Below, piece after piece: positions 50,340 to 59,359 of a DNA stretch of 64,000 nucleotides. The number at the start of each line of letters is the position of its first letter. The first letter of the stretch is position 1. Under the pieces are notes generated by a model, which made no database searches, was not told where the DNA came from, and saw only the letters and a list, made by a program, of their open reading frames with translations. Position numbers and translations under genes: made by a program. The stretch covers positions 1-64,000 of the forward strand of contig CAKZLY010000015.1 of NCBI GenBank assembly GCA_937127445.1, in the 5' to 3' direction. This DNA is from Eximiradius sp. Its GTDB lineage: Bacteria; Bacteroidota; Ignavibacteria; Kapaibacteriales; UBA2268.

Positions 50340-51530
50340 TTATTGTAATTTCATAATAGGAATTACCTTTTGTTGAATGTCGCCTACCACTTCTACTCTG
50401 CCTTCATCAGTAACAAAAACATCAATTTCTGTACGAAAACCAATTTTCTCGTCAGGCATATAAATACCAGGTTCGATTGAAAAACAAGAACCTGGGATAA
50501 TACGACGTAAATCTTTAGTCTCGAGATTATCAATATGAGTACCGTTTCCGTGGACTTCTTCGCCGATATTATGACCTGTTCTGTGAATAAAGTATTTACC
50601 ATAACCAGCATTTTCAACAACTTCTCGACAAGCTTTATCTACTTCCCAACCATAGACAGGCGTATTGTTATTGAATCGTTCTGTCACTAAATTGTAAGCT
50701 GTGTCGCGAGCAAGAGCAATTACCGAGAAAATATTCTGGATTTTATCAGGAACTGTTTCGCCAATATAGCCCATCCATGTAATGTCGTAATATATGCTTC
50801 CTGGTTTGTTAAGTTTTGCCCATAAATCAATAAGAACTAAATCTCCAACCTGCATAGAATAACTATTTTCGGGAGTTGGTTCAAAATGCGGGTCGGCAGC
50901 GTGTTCATTAACAGCAACGACAGGGCCATCGCCCCAAATAAGATTGTTGTCTCGCATTAGATTATGCATGAAATGCTGGATTTCATATTCTTTTGGTGGA
51001 TTCCCAGATTTAATTCTATTGGCAATTTCTTTAAATGCAGCGTCTTTAATTTGCTGCATAATAATTCCCGCTTTGCTGTGAAATTCGAAATCTTCATTAG
51101 AAAGATGAGATTCAAATAAAGAAACAAGATCGGCACTGGAAACTATTTCAATGCCAAAACTACGAATAAGATCAATTGTCCCACCATCAACAATCGAAAC
51201 ATAAGGGATAGCGTTCATTGGTGAATATTGCATTGCAACTTTGCGAGCGCCAACGAGAATTTGCCGTAAATATTCGTGCTGTTGCTCCCAAGGCAGATAT
51301 ACAAATTGCTCGCCTGGAAGATGAGAAAGCTTATAAGTTTCAATGCTATGAACTAATTTTTTGGGGGTTCCTTCGGCAGGAATATAATAAAACCACCGGC
51401 GGGATGTAAAACGATTTGTGTCAATTTTCAAAATTCTATGAGCAATTGCATCACGATTATGAAAATCATAGAATAGCCACCCATCAATATTTGTTTCCTT
51501 CAAAGCGTTTTGAATTGCCTCAATTTGCAT
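50340..51530 (-). CDS. M24-family metallopeptidase (Xaa-Pro aminopeptidase-like)
   Basis: A 396-residue protein with a creatinase-type N-terminal domain (about 1-160, with GWLFYDFHNRDAIAHRIL) and the M24 pita-bread domain. Metal and substrate motifs are LIDLWAKLNKPGSIYYDITW (the two aspartates), HRTGHNIGEEVHGNG (catalytic histidine), SIEPGIYMPDEKIGFRTEID (the glutamates). It removes N-terminal residues before proline, or acts on another amide substrate. The AGGAGA site precedes the ATG. It is followed upstream on the minus strand by the UPF0173 hydrolase after 13 bases. Confidence 0.92.
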   Translation of the reverse strand: MQIEAIQNALKETNIDGWLFYDFHNRDAIAHRILKIDTNRFTSRRWFYYIPAEGTPKKLVHSIETYKLSHLPGEQFVYLPWEQQHEYLRQILVGARKVAMQYSPMNAIPYVSIVDGGTIDLIRSFGIEIVSSADLVSLFESHLSNEDFEFHSKAGIIMQQIKDAAFKEIANRIKSGNPPKEYEIQHFMHNLMRDNNLIWGDGPVVAVNEHAADPHFEPTPENSYSMQVGDLVLIDLWAKLNKPGSIYYDITWMGYIGETVPDKIQNIFSVIALARDTAYNLVTERFNNNTPVYGWEVDKACREVVENAGYGKYFIHRTGHNIGEEVHGNGTHIDNLETKDLRRIIPGSCFSIEPGIYMPDEKIGFRTEIDVFVTDEGRVEVVGDIQQKVIPIMKLQ

Positions 51531-51543
51531 CTAATTCTCCTAA

Positions 51544-52227
51544 TTATTCATCAAATACAATTGTTTCTCCATATTGCATCACAACGCATTTTTTACCAAT
51601 TTTCTCAACTTTCGATTTAAATTCGTTCGGATCAGCTTTAATTACAGGGAATGTATTGTAGTGCATTGGAATTACTAATTTCGGGTCAACAAATTTTGTT
51701 GCCTGAACTGCATCGTCAATTCCCATAGTGAAATTATCACCAATAGGAGCTAATAATATATCAATAGAATTGAGTTCGCCAATGAGCTTCATATCGTAGA
51801 ACAAACCTGTATCGCCGGTGTGGTAGACCACATTACCACCAATATTTATTATGACGCCAGCAGGTTCGCCCATATATTGCCCGTCATTTGTGGAAGAACC
51901 GTGATGAGCAATTGTAAATTTTAGTCTACCGAATGAGAAATTGTAAGCACCACCGATATGCATATTGTGTGCTTTGCAACCGTTGGCCGCACAGTAATTA
52001 GCTAATTCGTTAACAGCGATAATCAGAGAACCGTGCTTTTTAGCTAAAGACAAAGCATCTCCAAGGTGGTCGCCGTGAGCGTGTGTAAGAACAATGAAGT
52101 TAGGTTTGATGCTATCGATTGATATGTTTGCAGTTGGATTTCCACTGAAAAATGGATCAATAACAAGAGTATTTTGTCCATCTTCTAAAATAAAAGTAGA
52201 ATGACTAACATAAGTGAGTTTTAACAT
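51544..52227 (-). CDS. UPF0173-type metal-dependent hydrolase (metallo-beta-lactamase fold)
   Basis: A 227-residue metallo-beta-lactamase fold protein of the UPF0173 family. It begins MLKLTYVSHSTFILE and carries the zinc motif LTHAHGDHLGDA (H-x-H-x-D-H), then later HHGSSTNDGQYMG, YHTGDTGLFYDM and VIPMHYNTFP. The ATG at 52227 has a strong GGAGG site upstream; a frame reaching 52260 would add an unlikely N-terminal part. The substrate is unknown. It is one of a pair with the M24 gene. Confidence 0.92.
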   Translation of the reverse strand: MLKLTYVSHSTFILEDGQNTLVIDPFFSGNPTANISIDSIKPNFIVLTHAHGDHLGDALSLAKKHGSLIIAVNELANYCAANGCKAHNMHIGGAYNFSFGRLKFTIAHHGSSTNDGQYMGEPAGVIINIGGNVVYHTGDTGLFYDMKLIGELNSIDILLAPIGDNFTMGIDDAVQATKFVDPKLVIPMHYNTFPVIKADPNEFKSKVEKIGKKCVVMQYGETIVFDE

Positions 52228-52303
52228 AATATACCTCCACAAAAATATCCAAAATAGCAATTTTTAGAAGTATTTATTAAAGAAATATTTTAAAAATAAT
52301 TCA

Positions 52304-53422
52304 TTATTTTTTCAATATTTCAATTAATTTGTCAACAACATAATCAACCTTATCACCTATTTCAGAATATAGTGGTAAGCACAATACCTGATTAGCAACT
52401 ATATTTGCTATAGGAAGGTTTTCAGGTTTTGCAGTTTCAAGCCCGCGATAAGTTGGGATATTGCTAATTAATGGATAAAAATATCTGCGTGAATAAATAT
52501 TAAATTCCTTTAATTTTTCATATACTTCATCTCTTGTTTTCCCACAAATTTCGGAGTTTATTAAAACAGGAAAATAAGAGTAGCAGTGCTCAACATTTGG
52601 GAAATCGCTAAGGAACGAAACACCTGCAATTTTTTCTAAAAGATTGCGATAACGATTTGTTACAATACGACGTTTTTCGATGGCTTCGGAAACATATCTA
52701 AGTTGTAACAGACCGAGAGCAGCTTGAAATTCATTCATTTTTGCGTTAATTCCTGGTGCAACGATAGTTGTTTCGCCTGCAAAGCCAAAATTTTTCAAAT
52801 TGTCTATGCGTTTCTTCATTGCATGGTCATGTGAAATAATTGCTCCACCCTCGAAAGTAGTAAATACTTTTGTTGCGTGAAAACTTAATATAGAAAGTGA
52901 GCCAAAGTTGAGAATAGAATTGCCATTGAGTTTAACACCAAAAGCGTGAGCCGCATCGTAGATAACGTGAAGACCATAATTATCTGCTATAGTTTGTATT
53001 GAATGGACATCCGCAGGATTGCCATATACGTGCACAGGCAAAATAGCGGAAGTCTTTGGGGTAATAGCAGCCTCAATTTTGTTCGGGTCAATATTGAAAG
53101 AATTTGGCTCTATATCAACAAAAACAGGTTTAATATTATTCCACCACAAAGAATGGGTTGTTGCTACGAAGCTAAATGGAGTTGTAATAACCTCACCGCT
53201 AATTCGCAATGCTTGCAAAGCTGTGATTAAAGCTAATGTCCCGTTCGAAAAAAGAGAAATGTGTTTTACTCCAAGAAAACGTGCTAATTCTTCCTCGAAA
53301 AATTGATGATACTTCCCATTATTTGTTAGCCATTTTTCTTCCCAAATATCCTCTAAAAATGGAATAAACTCATTTAGTGGCGGGAGATATGGCTTCGTTA
53401 CGTTTACTCTCTCGTTTTTCAT
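52304..53422 (-). CDS. DegT/DnrJ/EryC1/StrS-family aminotransferase
   Basis: A 372-residue pyridoxal phosphate enzyme of the sugar aminotransferase family. The start MKNERVNVTKPYLPPL, the LFSNGTLALITALQAL region, the HVYGNPADVHSIQTIA stretch and the PLP-binding lysine in SFHATKVFTTFEGG are all standard. Such enzymes add amino groups to nucleotide-linked sugars for surface glycans. The GAGGAG ribosome-binding site lies just before the ATG. No sugar-modifying genes are beside it, so the product is unknown. Confidence 0.93.
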   Translation of the reverse strand: MKNERVNVTKPYLPPLNEFIPFLEDIWEEKWLTNNGKYHQFFEEELARFLGVKHISLFSNGTLALITALQALRISGEVITTPFSFVATTHSLWWNNIKPVFVDIEPNSFNIDPNKIEAAITPKTSAILPVHVYGNPADVHSIQTIADNYGLHVIYDAAHAFGVKLNGNSILNFGSLSILSFHATKVFTTFEGGAIISHDHAMKKRIDNLKNFGFAGETTIVAPGINAKMNEFQAALGLLQLRYVSEAIEKRRIVTNRYRNLLEKIAGVSFLSDFPNVEHCYSYFPVLINSEICGKTRDEVYEKLKEFNIYSRRYFYPLISNIPTYRGLETAKPENLPIANIVANQVLCLPLYSEIGDKVDYVVDKLIEILKK

Positions 53423-53564
53423 AAATACTCCTCATATTTATTTTTTAAGCACAAAATTTGTTCCAAAAATGAAAAATCTTATAATTTCAGTATTGTTTTT
53501 TTATTATATTTGGATAATTTATATATATTTCGTTTATTATTATTGATTTTTCTTTTATCGTGTT

Positions 53565-55553
53565 ATGAGAAACAACAGCAATAGTCAGGTTAATCAAGAT
53601 ATAAAAATATTAGTAATCGAGGATGACGATAATCAACTGATAATAATTCAGGAGTCATTAAGAAAGTTGGGATTTGAAGTATATTCCACTATGCTTGGCA
53701 AGGAAGGTATAGAAATATACAAAACCCTGGACACTCCTTTAATTCTCCTTGATTACAATTTGCCAGATATGAATGGCTTCGATGTAATCGATGAACTCCG
53801 TCGAGAAGGTTACAATGTAGAATTCATTACTATGACTGCTTTTGGGAATGAGCACGTTGCAGTAGAAATGATGAAGCGAGGTGCAAGAGATTATATTGTT
53901 AAGGATATGAATTTTTTAGATTTTCTTCCATCGGTAGTTCTTAATACAGTCAATAGAATTCAAGTTGAAAGTAAATTAGAAGAATCCCAAAGGGCATTAA
54001 AACAAGCACAAGAAAGATATTACGAACTATTTGAAAATTCGCTCGATGCAATTTTCTATACAAATACAGACGGAGTAATTCAAGGGTGCAACAAATCTAT
54101 GCTGAAATTATTGGGTTATGAAAAACAAGAAATTGAAAAAATCAATATAAGAGAGTTATTTGCAAATTACACCGATAGAATGAGCTTTATTAATGAAATT
54201 GAAAACAATGGCTACGTGAATAATTTCGAAGCTCAATTATTAAATAAAAATGGTGAAATATTAAGCTGCTTAATTGTATGTAATTTACGATATAATTCTG
54301 CAAATAAAAAAATCGGCTACGAAGGTATTATTCACGACATCACTGCAAGAAAAAAAGCCGAAATTAAACTTGCAGAAAACGAAGCGAAATATAGAAGCTT
54401 ATTTGAGCGAATTCCGTTAGGACTTTATATTACTACACCTGATGGAAAATTTATAGATGGCAATCAAGAACTGCTAAAAATGCTTGGTATTTCCTCAAAA
54501 GAAGAACTTAATACCATTAATGGTAAAGAATTGTATCTAATTCCCGACGATAGAGAAAAATGGTTGCAGACAATTGAGAAAAATAACGTAGTTTATTCAG
54601 AAATTCAGATGAAAACACCAACTGGAAAAGTTATTTGGGTGCAAGATAGTGCAAGAGCAGTTCGTGATTTATCTGGAAGGGTATTGTTCTACGAAGGTGT
54701 GCTGAAAGACATAACCGAAAAGAAAGAATACGAACAAGAAAGAGAAAAATTAATTGCTGAACTAAAATCGTCGAAAGCGAAAATCGAACAGCTCGCCAAT
54801 GAAATAATGGATTTAAATTATGAACTTATTGTTTCCGCAGAACAGTTAAGAAATATCAACCAAAGCAAAGACAAGCTCTTTTCAATAATTGCTCACGATT
54901 TAAAAAGTCCATTTACTGGATTTATGGGACTTACGGAATTAATTAGCAAAGATATCGATGATTTGACAAAAGAAGAAATTGTTATTATGTCTGATGCATT
55001 GAATACATCAGCTAAAAATATATATGAATTACTTATAAATTTACTTGAATGGTCTAAATTGCAAGGTGGATTGTCAGAAATTAATGTCGAGCCGTTAAAT
55101 CTAAAAAGAAATGTTGATGTCAATTTGAATTTAGCTTCTCATCAGGCAAATAGAAAAGGTATAAAATTAATAAATGAAATTGACGAAAAAATATATGTGT
55201 TGGCTGATAAAAATATGCTTCAAACTCTTTTGAGAAATCTTATTTCTAATGCAATAAAATTTACTGACATTGATGGATATGTGAAACTATACATTAAAGA
55301 AATCTTTAGTGATACTGTTACATTCTGTATCGAAGATAATGGGATTGGAATGGACGAAAATGCAATAAAATCACTTTTCAGAATTGATAAACATTATACA
55401 ACACTTGGGACACAAAACGAGAAAGGGACAGGACTTGGTTTGATACTATGCAAAGAACTTCTTGATAAATCAAACGGAAGAATATCGGTTGAAAGTCAGG
55501 TTGGAGTTGGTACAAAGTTCTTTGTAACCTTACCCAAATTTGTAAATGAATGA
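53565..55553 (+). CDS. Receiver-PAS-PAS-histidine kinase
   Basis: A 662-residue cytoplasmic signalling protein without transmembrane segments. Domains in order: receiver (about 12-130; VIEDDDNQ, aspartate in LILLDYNLPDMNGF, lysine in YIVKDMNFLDF); two PAS domains (about 150-275 and 280-400; YELFENSLDAIFYTNTDG and YRSLFERIPLGLYITTPDG); a coiled-coil; a kinase dimerisation helix with H444 in FSIIAHDLKSPFTG; and an ATPase with LISNAIKFTD, DNGIGMD and GTGLGLILCKE. It begins a five- to six-gene run including hpnC, whose start lies inside its last 8 bases. Confidence 0.93.
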   Translation: MRNNSNSQVNQDIKILVIEDDDNQLIIIQESLRKLGFEVYSTMLGKEGIEIYKTLDTPLILLDYNLPDMNGFDVIDELRREGYNVEFITMTAFGNEHVAVEMMKRGARDYIVKDMNFLDFLPSVVLNTVNRIQVESKLEESQRALKQAQERYYELFENSLDAIFYTNTDGVIQGCNKSMLKLLGYEKQEIEKINIRELFANYTDRMSFINEIENNGYVNNFEAQLLNKNGEILSCLIVCNLRYNSANKKIGYEGIIHDITARKKAEIKLAENEAKYRSLFERIPLGLYITTPDGKFIDGNQELLKMLGISSKEELNTINGKELYLIPDDREKWLQTIEKNNVVYSEIQMKTPTGKVIWVQDSARAVRDLSGRVLFYEGVLKDITEKKEYEQEREKLIAELKSSKAKIEQLANEIMDLNYELIVSAEQLRNINQSKDKLFSIIAHDLKSPFTGFMGLTELISKDIDDLTKEEIVIMSDALNTSAKNIYELLINLLEWSKLQGGLSEINVEPLNLKRNVDVNLNLASHQANRKGIKLINEIDEKIYVLADKNMLQTLLRNLISNAIKFTDIDGYVKLYIKEIFSDTVTFCIEDNGIGMDENAIKSLFRIDKHYTTLGTQNEKGTGLGLILCKELLDKSNGRISVESQVGVGTKFFVTLPKFVNE

Positions 55554-56466
55554 GATGAAACTAAGCGAAAATGACATAGTCGAGTTGCTAACTGAAAATG
55601 GAGGTAAATTTAGGACAAATAATCTCGATGATGCATACAATTTTTGTAAAAAGGTTGCCTTGGGTCACTATGAAAATTTTCCAGTAGCTTCGGTTGCAAT
55701 TCCTTCTACGATTAGAAAGCATTTCTATTCGATATATGCTTATTGTAGAATAGCAGACGACCTTGGCGATGTTGTTGGTACAAGAAATAAAGATTTGGGA
55801 ATAAATTTACTTAACTTTTTAGCTGATAGCGCAAATAAAAAATTCCAATCTAATTCTTTTAATCCTTTGTTTCTGGCTTTATCCAACACAGTAAATGAAT
55901 TGAATCTTCCAGGAGAACCTTTTGTTAAATTAACTGCTGCATTCAAAAAAGATATAAATTTTTCCCAGCCCGAAAGCATTGAAGAGTTGCTTGATTATTG
56001 CCAATATTCTGCTAATCCAGTCGGAGAATTAGTTCTACGACTTTTTGGCGAATATAATCAAGCAACCAAAGTATATTCTGATTGTATATGCACTGGTTTA
56101 CAACTTGTAAATTTTTTACAGGATATGTCGGTAGACATTGAAATAGGGAGAATTTATATACCCAATAATTTAATTCCAAATATTACAATTGATGATTTCA
56201 CAAAAGATAAAAATAAATTTATTTTGTTTAATTCTTTGAATAAATTATATTTACTGATCTATAATTTATTCAAAGAAGGAGAAAAAATATTAAAATTGGT
56301 CCACTCGAAAAGACTAAGATTTGAACTTGCAATGATAATTTCAGGTGGAACAATAATTCTTGAAAAAGTTGTTCGTCTTAAAAGTGATATTTTGTTTCAT
56401 CGTCCAAAATTGAATGGAAAAGATAAGATAAAAATTATTTTAAACGCAATAAAACAATGGAAATAA
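55546..56466 (+). CDS. hpnC: Squalene/phytoene synthase family, HpnC-like
   Basis: A 306-residue trans-isoprenyl diphosphate synthase (squalene/phytoene type). The HpnC-like start includes ALGHYENFPVASVAIPSTIR and the aspartate motif IYAYCRIADDLGDV; the second aspartate motif is NFLQDMSVDIEIGRIYIP. With HpnD and HpnE such enzymes make squalene from two farnesyl diphosphates in bacteria. HpnD follows with a 10-base overlap. No hpnE is in this window. It overlaps the kinase gene by 8 bases; an ATG at 55555 is an alternative start. Confidence 0.85.
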   Translation: MNEMKLSENDIVELLTENGGKFRTNNLDDAYNFCKKVALGHYENFPVASVAIPSTIRKHFYSIYAYCRIADDLGDVVGTRNKDLGINLLNFLADSANKKFQSNSFNPLFLALSNTVNELNLPGEPFVKLTAAFKKDINFSQPESIEELLDYCQYSANPVGELVLRLFGEYNQATKVYSDCICTGLQLVNFLQDMSVDIEIGRIYIPNNLIPNITIDDFTKDKNKFILFNSLNKLYLLIYNLFKEGEKILKLVHSKRLRFELAMIISGGTIILEKVVRLKSDILFHRPKLNGKDKIKIILNAIKQWK

Positions 56467-57356
56467 TAACACCAGAAATATTGGCAAACTATGAAAACGC
56501 AGAAGTTCCTAAAAAGGAAAAGTCGAGCTTTCTATATTCTTTTTCCATATTACCCAAAGATGAAAGAAATGCCATGAATACAATATATGCCTTTTGCAGT
56601 TATATCGATGAAATTGTTGATAGTTCACCAAACAATCATCCAAAGGAAATACAGAAGAAACTTGAAAGATTGAATTGGTGGGAAAATGAAATAGAAAAAT
56701 TATATAATAATTCGATTACTACACCGCTACTGGCTCCATTTATTAAGACCATTGATAGATTTGCAATCCCAAAGCAGTATTTTTTAACTTTAATTGATGG
56801 ATGCCGAAGAGACCTATACAAAAAAAGATATGAAACTTTTGAAGAACTTAAAGAGTATTTATATGGTGTTGCAAGTGTAGTTGGACTAATTAGTATTGAA
56901 ATTTTTGGATATAAGTATGAAGAAACAAAAAACTATGCAATTAATTTAGGATATGCGCTTCAACTTACAAACATTTTAAGAGATGTGAAAGTAGATAAAA
57001 ATAGAGGATATATATATATACCACAAGAAGATTTAATACGATTTAATTATACGGAAGAAGATTTGTATAACGAAGTGTATAATGAGAACTTTATTGAACT
57101 TATGAACTTTGAAGCGATGCGAGCAAGGGAATATTTCCATCGTGCAAGACAATTTTTACGACCCGATGAAAAACCTACAATAGTTTCTGCCGAAATAATG
57201 GACGCAATATATTATCGCTTGCTCGAAAAAATTGAACTTAATGAATTTGATGTTTTTTCTAAAAGAATTAGGGTTTCGAATCTTCATAAAATCATGACTG
57301 CTTTAAAACATTGGTTATCTGTTAAGCTTTTTATTCGTAGAATAAAAAAAGGATAA
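56457..57356 (+). CDS. hpnD: Squalene/phytoene synthase family, HpnD-like
   Basis: A 299-residue paralogue of the upstream gene, closer to HpnD/phytoene synthase. It has SSFLYSFSILPKDERNAM and the first aspartate-rich motif CSYIDEIVD, then LTNILRDVKVDKNRGYIYIP with the second motif. HpnD makes the hydroxysqualene pathway intermediate presqualene diphosphate in the hopanoid route, but phytoene synthase cannot be excluded on sequence alone. The pair hpnC-hpnD here argues for squalene. It ends 6 bases before nuoE. Confidence 0.85.
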   Translation: MEIITPEILANYENAEVPKKEKSSFLYSFSILPKDERNAMNTIYAFCSYIDEIVDSSPNNHPKEIQKKLERLNWWENEIEKLYNNSITTPLLAPFIKTIDRFAIPKQYFLTLIDGCRRDLYKKRYETFEELKEYLYGVASVVGLISIEIFGYKYEETKNYAINLGYALQLTNILRDVKVDKNRGYIYIPQEDLIRFNYTEEDLYNEVYNENFIELMNFEAMRAREYFHRARQFLRPDEKPTIVSAEIMDAIYYRLLEKIELNEFDVFSKRIRVSNLHKIMTALKHWLSVKLFIRRIKKG

Positions 57357-57362
57357 TAAAAA

Positions 57363-57836
57363 ATGGAAATAAAATTTAATGATGGAGAATTAGCAAAAGT
57401 CGAAAACTTAAAGCAAAAATATCCACAGCAACAGGCAGCATTAATGGGTGTTCTGTGGCTCGCTCAAAATAAATTTGGCTGGATATCGAAAGATATAATG
57501 AAATATGTATCAGAATTGCTGGATGTTCCACTTTCAACTGTTGAAGGAGTGGTTTCGTTCTACACGATGTACCACAAAAAGCAGCCCGGTAAATATCACG
57601 TACAGGTATGCACAAATGTTTCGTGTATGCTTCGTGGTGGTCAGGAAATATATGATCATATTTCAAAAAAGTTAAATTTAAATAACAATGAAACATCGAG
57701 CGATGGCCAATTTTCATTGGAAGAAGTCGAATGTATGGGTGCCTGTGGCGGTGCCCCGATGATTGCAATTAATGAAGATTTTTATGAAAATTTAACTGTT
57801 GAAAAAGTTGATGAAATTTTGGATAGCTTAAAATAA
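57363..57836 (+). CDS. nuoE: NADH-quinone oxidoreductase subunit E (24 kDa, [2Fe-2S])
   Basis: A 157-residue thioredoxin-like [2Fe-2S] protein of the NuoE family, the 24-kDa subunit of complex I or of an electron-bifurcating hydrogenase. The family start is LKQKYPQQQAALMGVLWLAQN, and the cluster ligands are in CTNVSCMLRGG (C-x4-C) and CMGACGGAPM (C-x3-C). No other complex I or hydrogenase gene is adjacent, so it is split from the rest of its complex. It directly follows hpnD and overlaps the next gene by 1 base. Confidence 0.93.
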   Translation: MEIKFNDGELAKVENLKQKYPQQQAALMGVLWLAQNKFGWISKDIMKYVSELLDVPLSTVEGVVSFYTMYHKKQPGKYHVQVCTNVSCMLRGGQEIYDHISKKLNLNNNETSSDGQFSLEEVECMGACGGAPMIAINEDFYENLTVEKVDEILDSLK

Positions 57837-58699
57837 TGTTTAAAATTCGAACCATAAAATCTTTTTCTTTTATATTATTGCTTGTAATTATTATCGCAAA
57901 TCTGGTCAATTTAGTGCTAAATCTGAATTTAGGCGAATTGTTGTTATTAAATCCTAAGGAAATTTCGCATAATTATCATTTCTGGCAACTCATCACTTTC
58001 CCATTAATATTGAAAGATAATTTATTTATCTTTATTCTTGCACCAATTTTAATATTTTTATCGACTAAATTAGAAAACTACTTGAACAAATATCTTTATC
58101 CGATTTTTTTATTTATGGTATCTGTATTAAATGGTTTGCTAATAACTTTATCACTTTGGAATAAAGATATTTACATAAGTGGTAGCGAAACTATAGGATT
58201 TTTCATTCTAACGCTTGTTACTCTGATAATGCCAAAAGAAAAGCTTTCTAAAAAAAATCCTCTCACAGTATCAACATTTGCTATACTAATTGCAAGTTTG
58301 TGGATAATGATAAACTATGTTGCAAATCCACAACAATTGTATTACACTTTCCCAATAATGTTTGGTGTGCTATCTGGTTTTCTTGTTTATATACCAATTC
58401 GAAATATGAGAAAATACATAGAAAAAAGAGAAGTCGAAATAAATTCATCAAAGCAAAGGCAAGTTAAAATTAACGTCCCAGAACCAGAAGAAATAGTTGC
58501 CGCAAAAAAAACATTAAATATGAATATTTCCCAAATTTATCACAAATATGAAGAAGATTACTGCGAACTTTCGGATAATGAAGAAGAGAACGAAGAAAAA
58601 TTAAATCAAATACTTGACAAAATCAACGAAAAAGGGAAAGAATCTTTGTCTTATTATGAGAAGAAATTTTTGAACGAATATTCCAAAAGAATAAAATGA
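57836..58699 (+). CDS. Rhomboid-like membrane protein, probably inactive as a protease
   Basis: A 287-residue membrane protein with about six hydrophobic helices and a long charged C-terminal tail. The helix pattern and the C-terminal LNQILDKINEKGKESLSYYE resemble bacterial rhomboids of the Bacteroidota type. The usual serine motif G-x-S-G is not found at the equivalent point (I read ISGSETIGFF), and the catalytic histidine position in the sixth helix is not occupied by H (YTFPIMFGVLSG). It therefore looks like a pseudo-rhomboid that may bind rather than cut membrane proteins. It overlaps purN by 4 bases. Confidence 0.6.
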   Translation: MFKIRTIKSFSFILLLVIIIANLVNLVLNLNLGELLLLNPKEISHNYHFWQLITFPLILKDNLFIFILAPILIFLSTKLENYLNKYLYPIFLFMVSVLNGLLITLSLWNKDIYISGSETIGFFILTLVTLIMPKEKLSKKNPLTVSTFAILIASLWIMINYVANPQQLYYTFPIMFGVLSGFLVYIPIRNMRKYIEKREVEINSSKQRQVKINVPEPEEIVAAKKTLNMNISQIYHKYEEDYCELSDNEEENEEKLNQILDKINEKGKESLSYYEKKFLNEYSKRIK

Positions 58700-59292
58700 T
58701 TGAGCTTCGCCTTGGTTTTCTTGCCTCGCATAGTGGCACAAATATGCAAGCAATAATTGATAGTGTCAAATCTGGATATTTGAAAGCACATCTATGCGCT
58801 GTTATCTCAAACAATTCCCAATCAGGGGCACTGGAAAGAGCCCGCAAAGAAGGAATTCCTGCATTTCACGTAAGTGAAAAAACTCATCCAGGAAAAGTTA
58901 ACGAGCAGATTATAGAAGTTTTTGATAAATATAGAGTTAATACATTAGTTTTAGCTGGATATATGAAAAAATTAGCTCCATCTGTAATAGACCATTTCCA
59001 CGGACGTGTGCTAAATATTCATCCTGCACTGTTGCCTAAATTCGGGGGCGAAGGAATGTTTGGAATTAATGTTCATAAGGCAGTGATCGAAGCAGGGGAA
59101 AAAGTTAGCGGCGCAACTGTTCATTTAGTGAACGTAGAATACGATAGAGGCAGAATTCTTATGCAAATGGGAGTCGAAGTTTACCCCGATGATACACCTG
59201 AAAGCTTAGCAGAGAGGGTGCTTAAAATTGAACATAAATTATATCCTGAAGTCTTAAAAAAAATATCTCTTGGCGAAATAATTATTCCTTAA
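58696..59292 (+). CDS. purN: Phosphoribosylglycinamide formyltransferase
   Basis: Transfers a formyl group from 10-formyltetrahydrofolate to GAR in purine synthesis. The protein (198 residues, normal) starts LGFLASHSGTNMQAIID and carries the catalytic asparagine and histidine in LNIHPALLPKFGGEGMFG and the aspartate in GATVHLVNVEYDRGRI. The start overlaps the rhomboid-like gene by 4 bases. It is the last gene of the run that begins with the large sensor kinase. Confidence 0.95.
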   Translation: MIELRLGFLASHSGTNMQAIIDSVKSGYLKAHLCAVISNNSQSGALERARKEGIPAFHVSEKTHPGKVNEQIIEVFDKYRVNTLVLAGYMKKLAPSVIDHFHGRVLNIHPALLPKFGGEGMFGINVHKAVIEAGEKVSGATVHLVNVEYDRGRILMQMGVEVYPDDTPESLAERVLKIEHKLYPEVLKKISLGEIIIP

Positions 59293-59359
59293 TTTTCTTT
59301 TTTTTCGTACTTAAATATTATTATTTTACATTTCAGTTGTCGAACTTAACACGCTCAGA

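Noticed and set aside
53423-53564. A small gene or RNA between the DegT-type gene and the large sensor kinase
   Set aside because: The 142-base spacer is very AT-rich, has no start with a ribosome-binding site followed by a sensible frame, and shows no stable stem.
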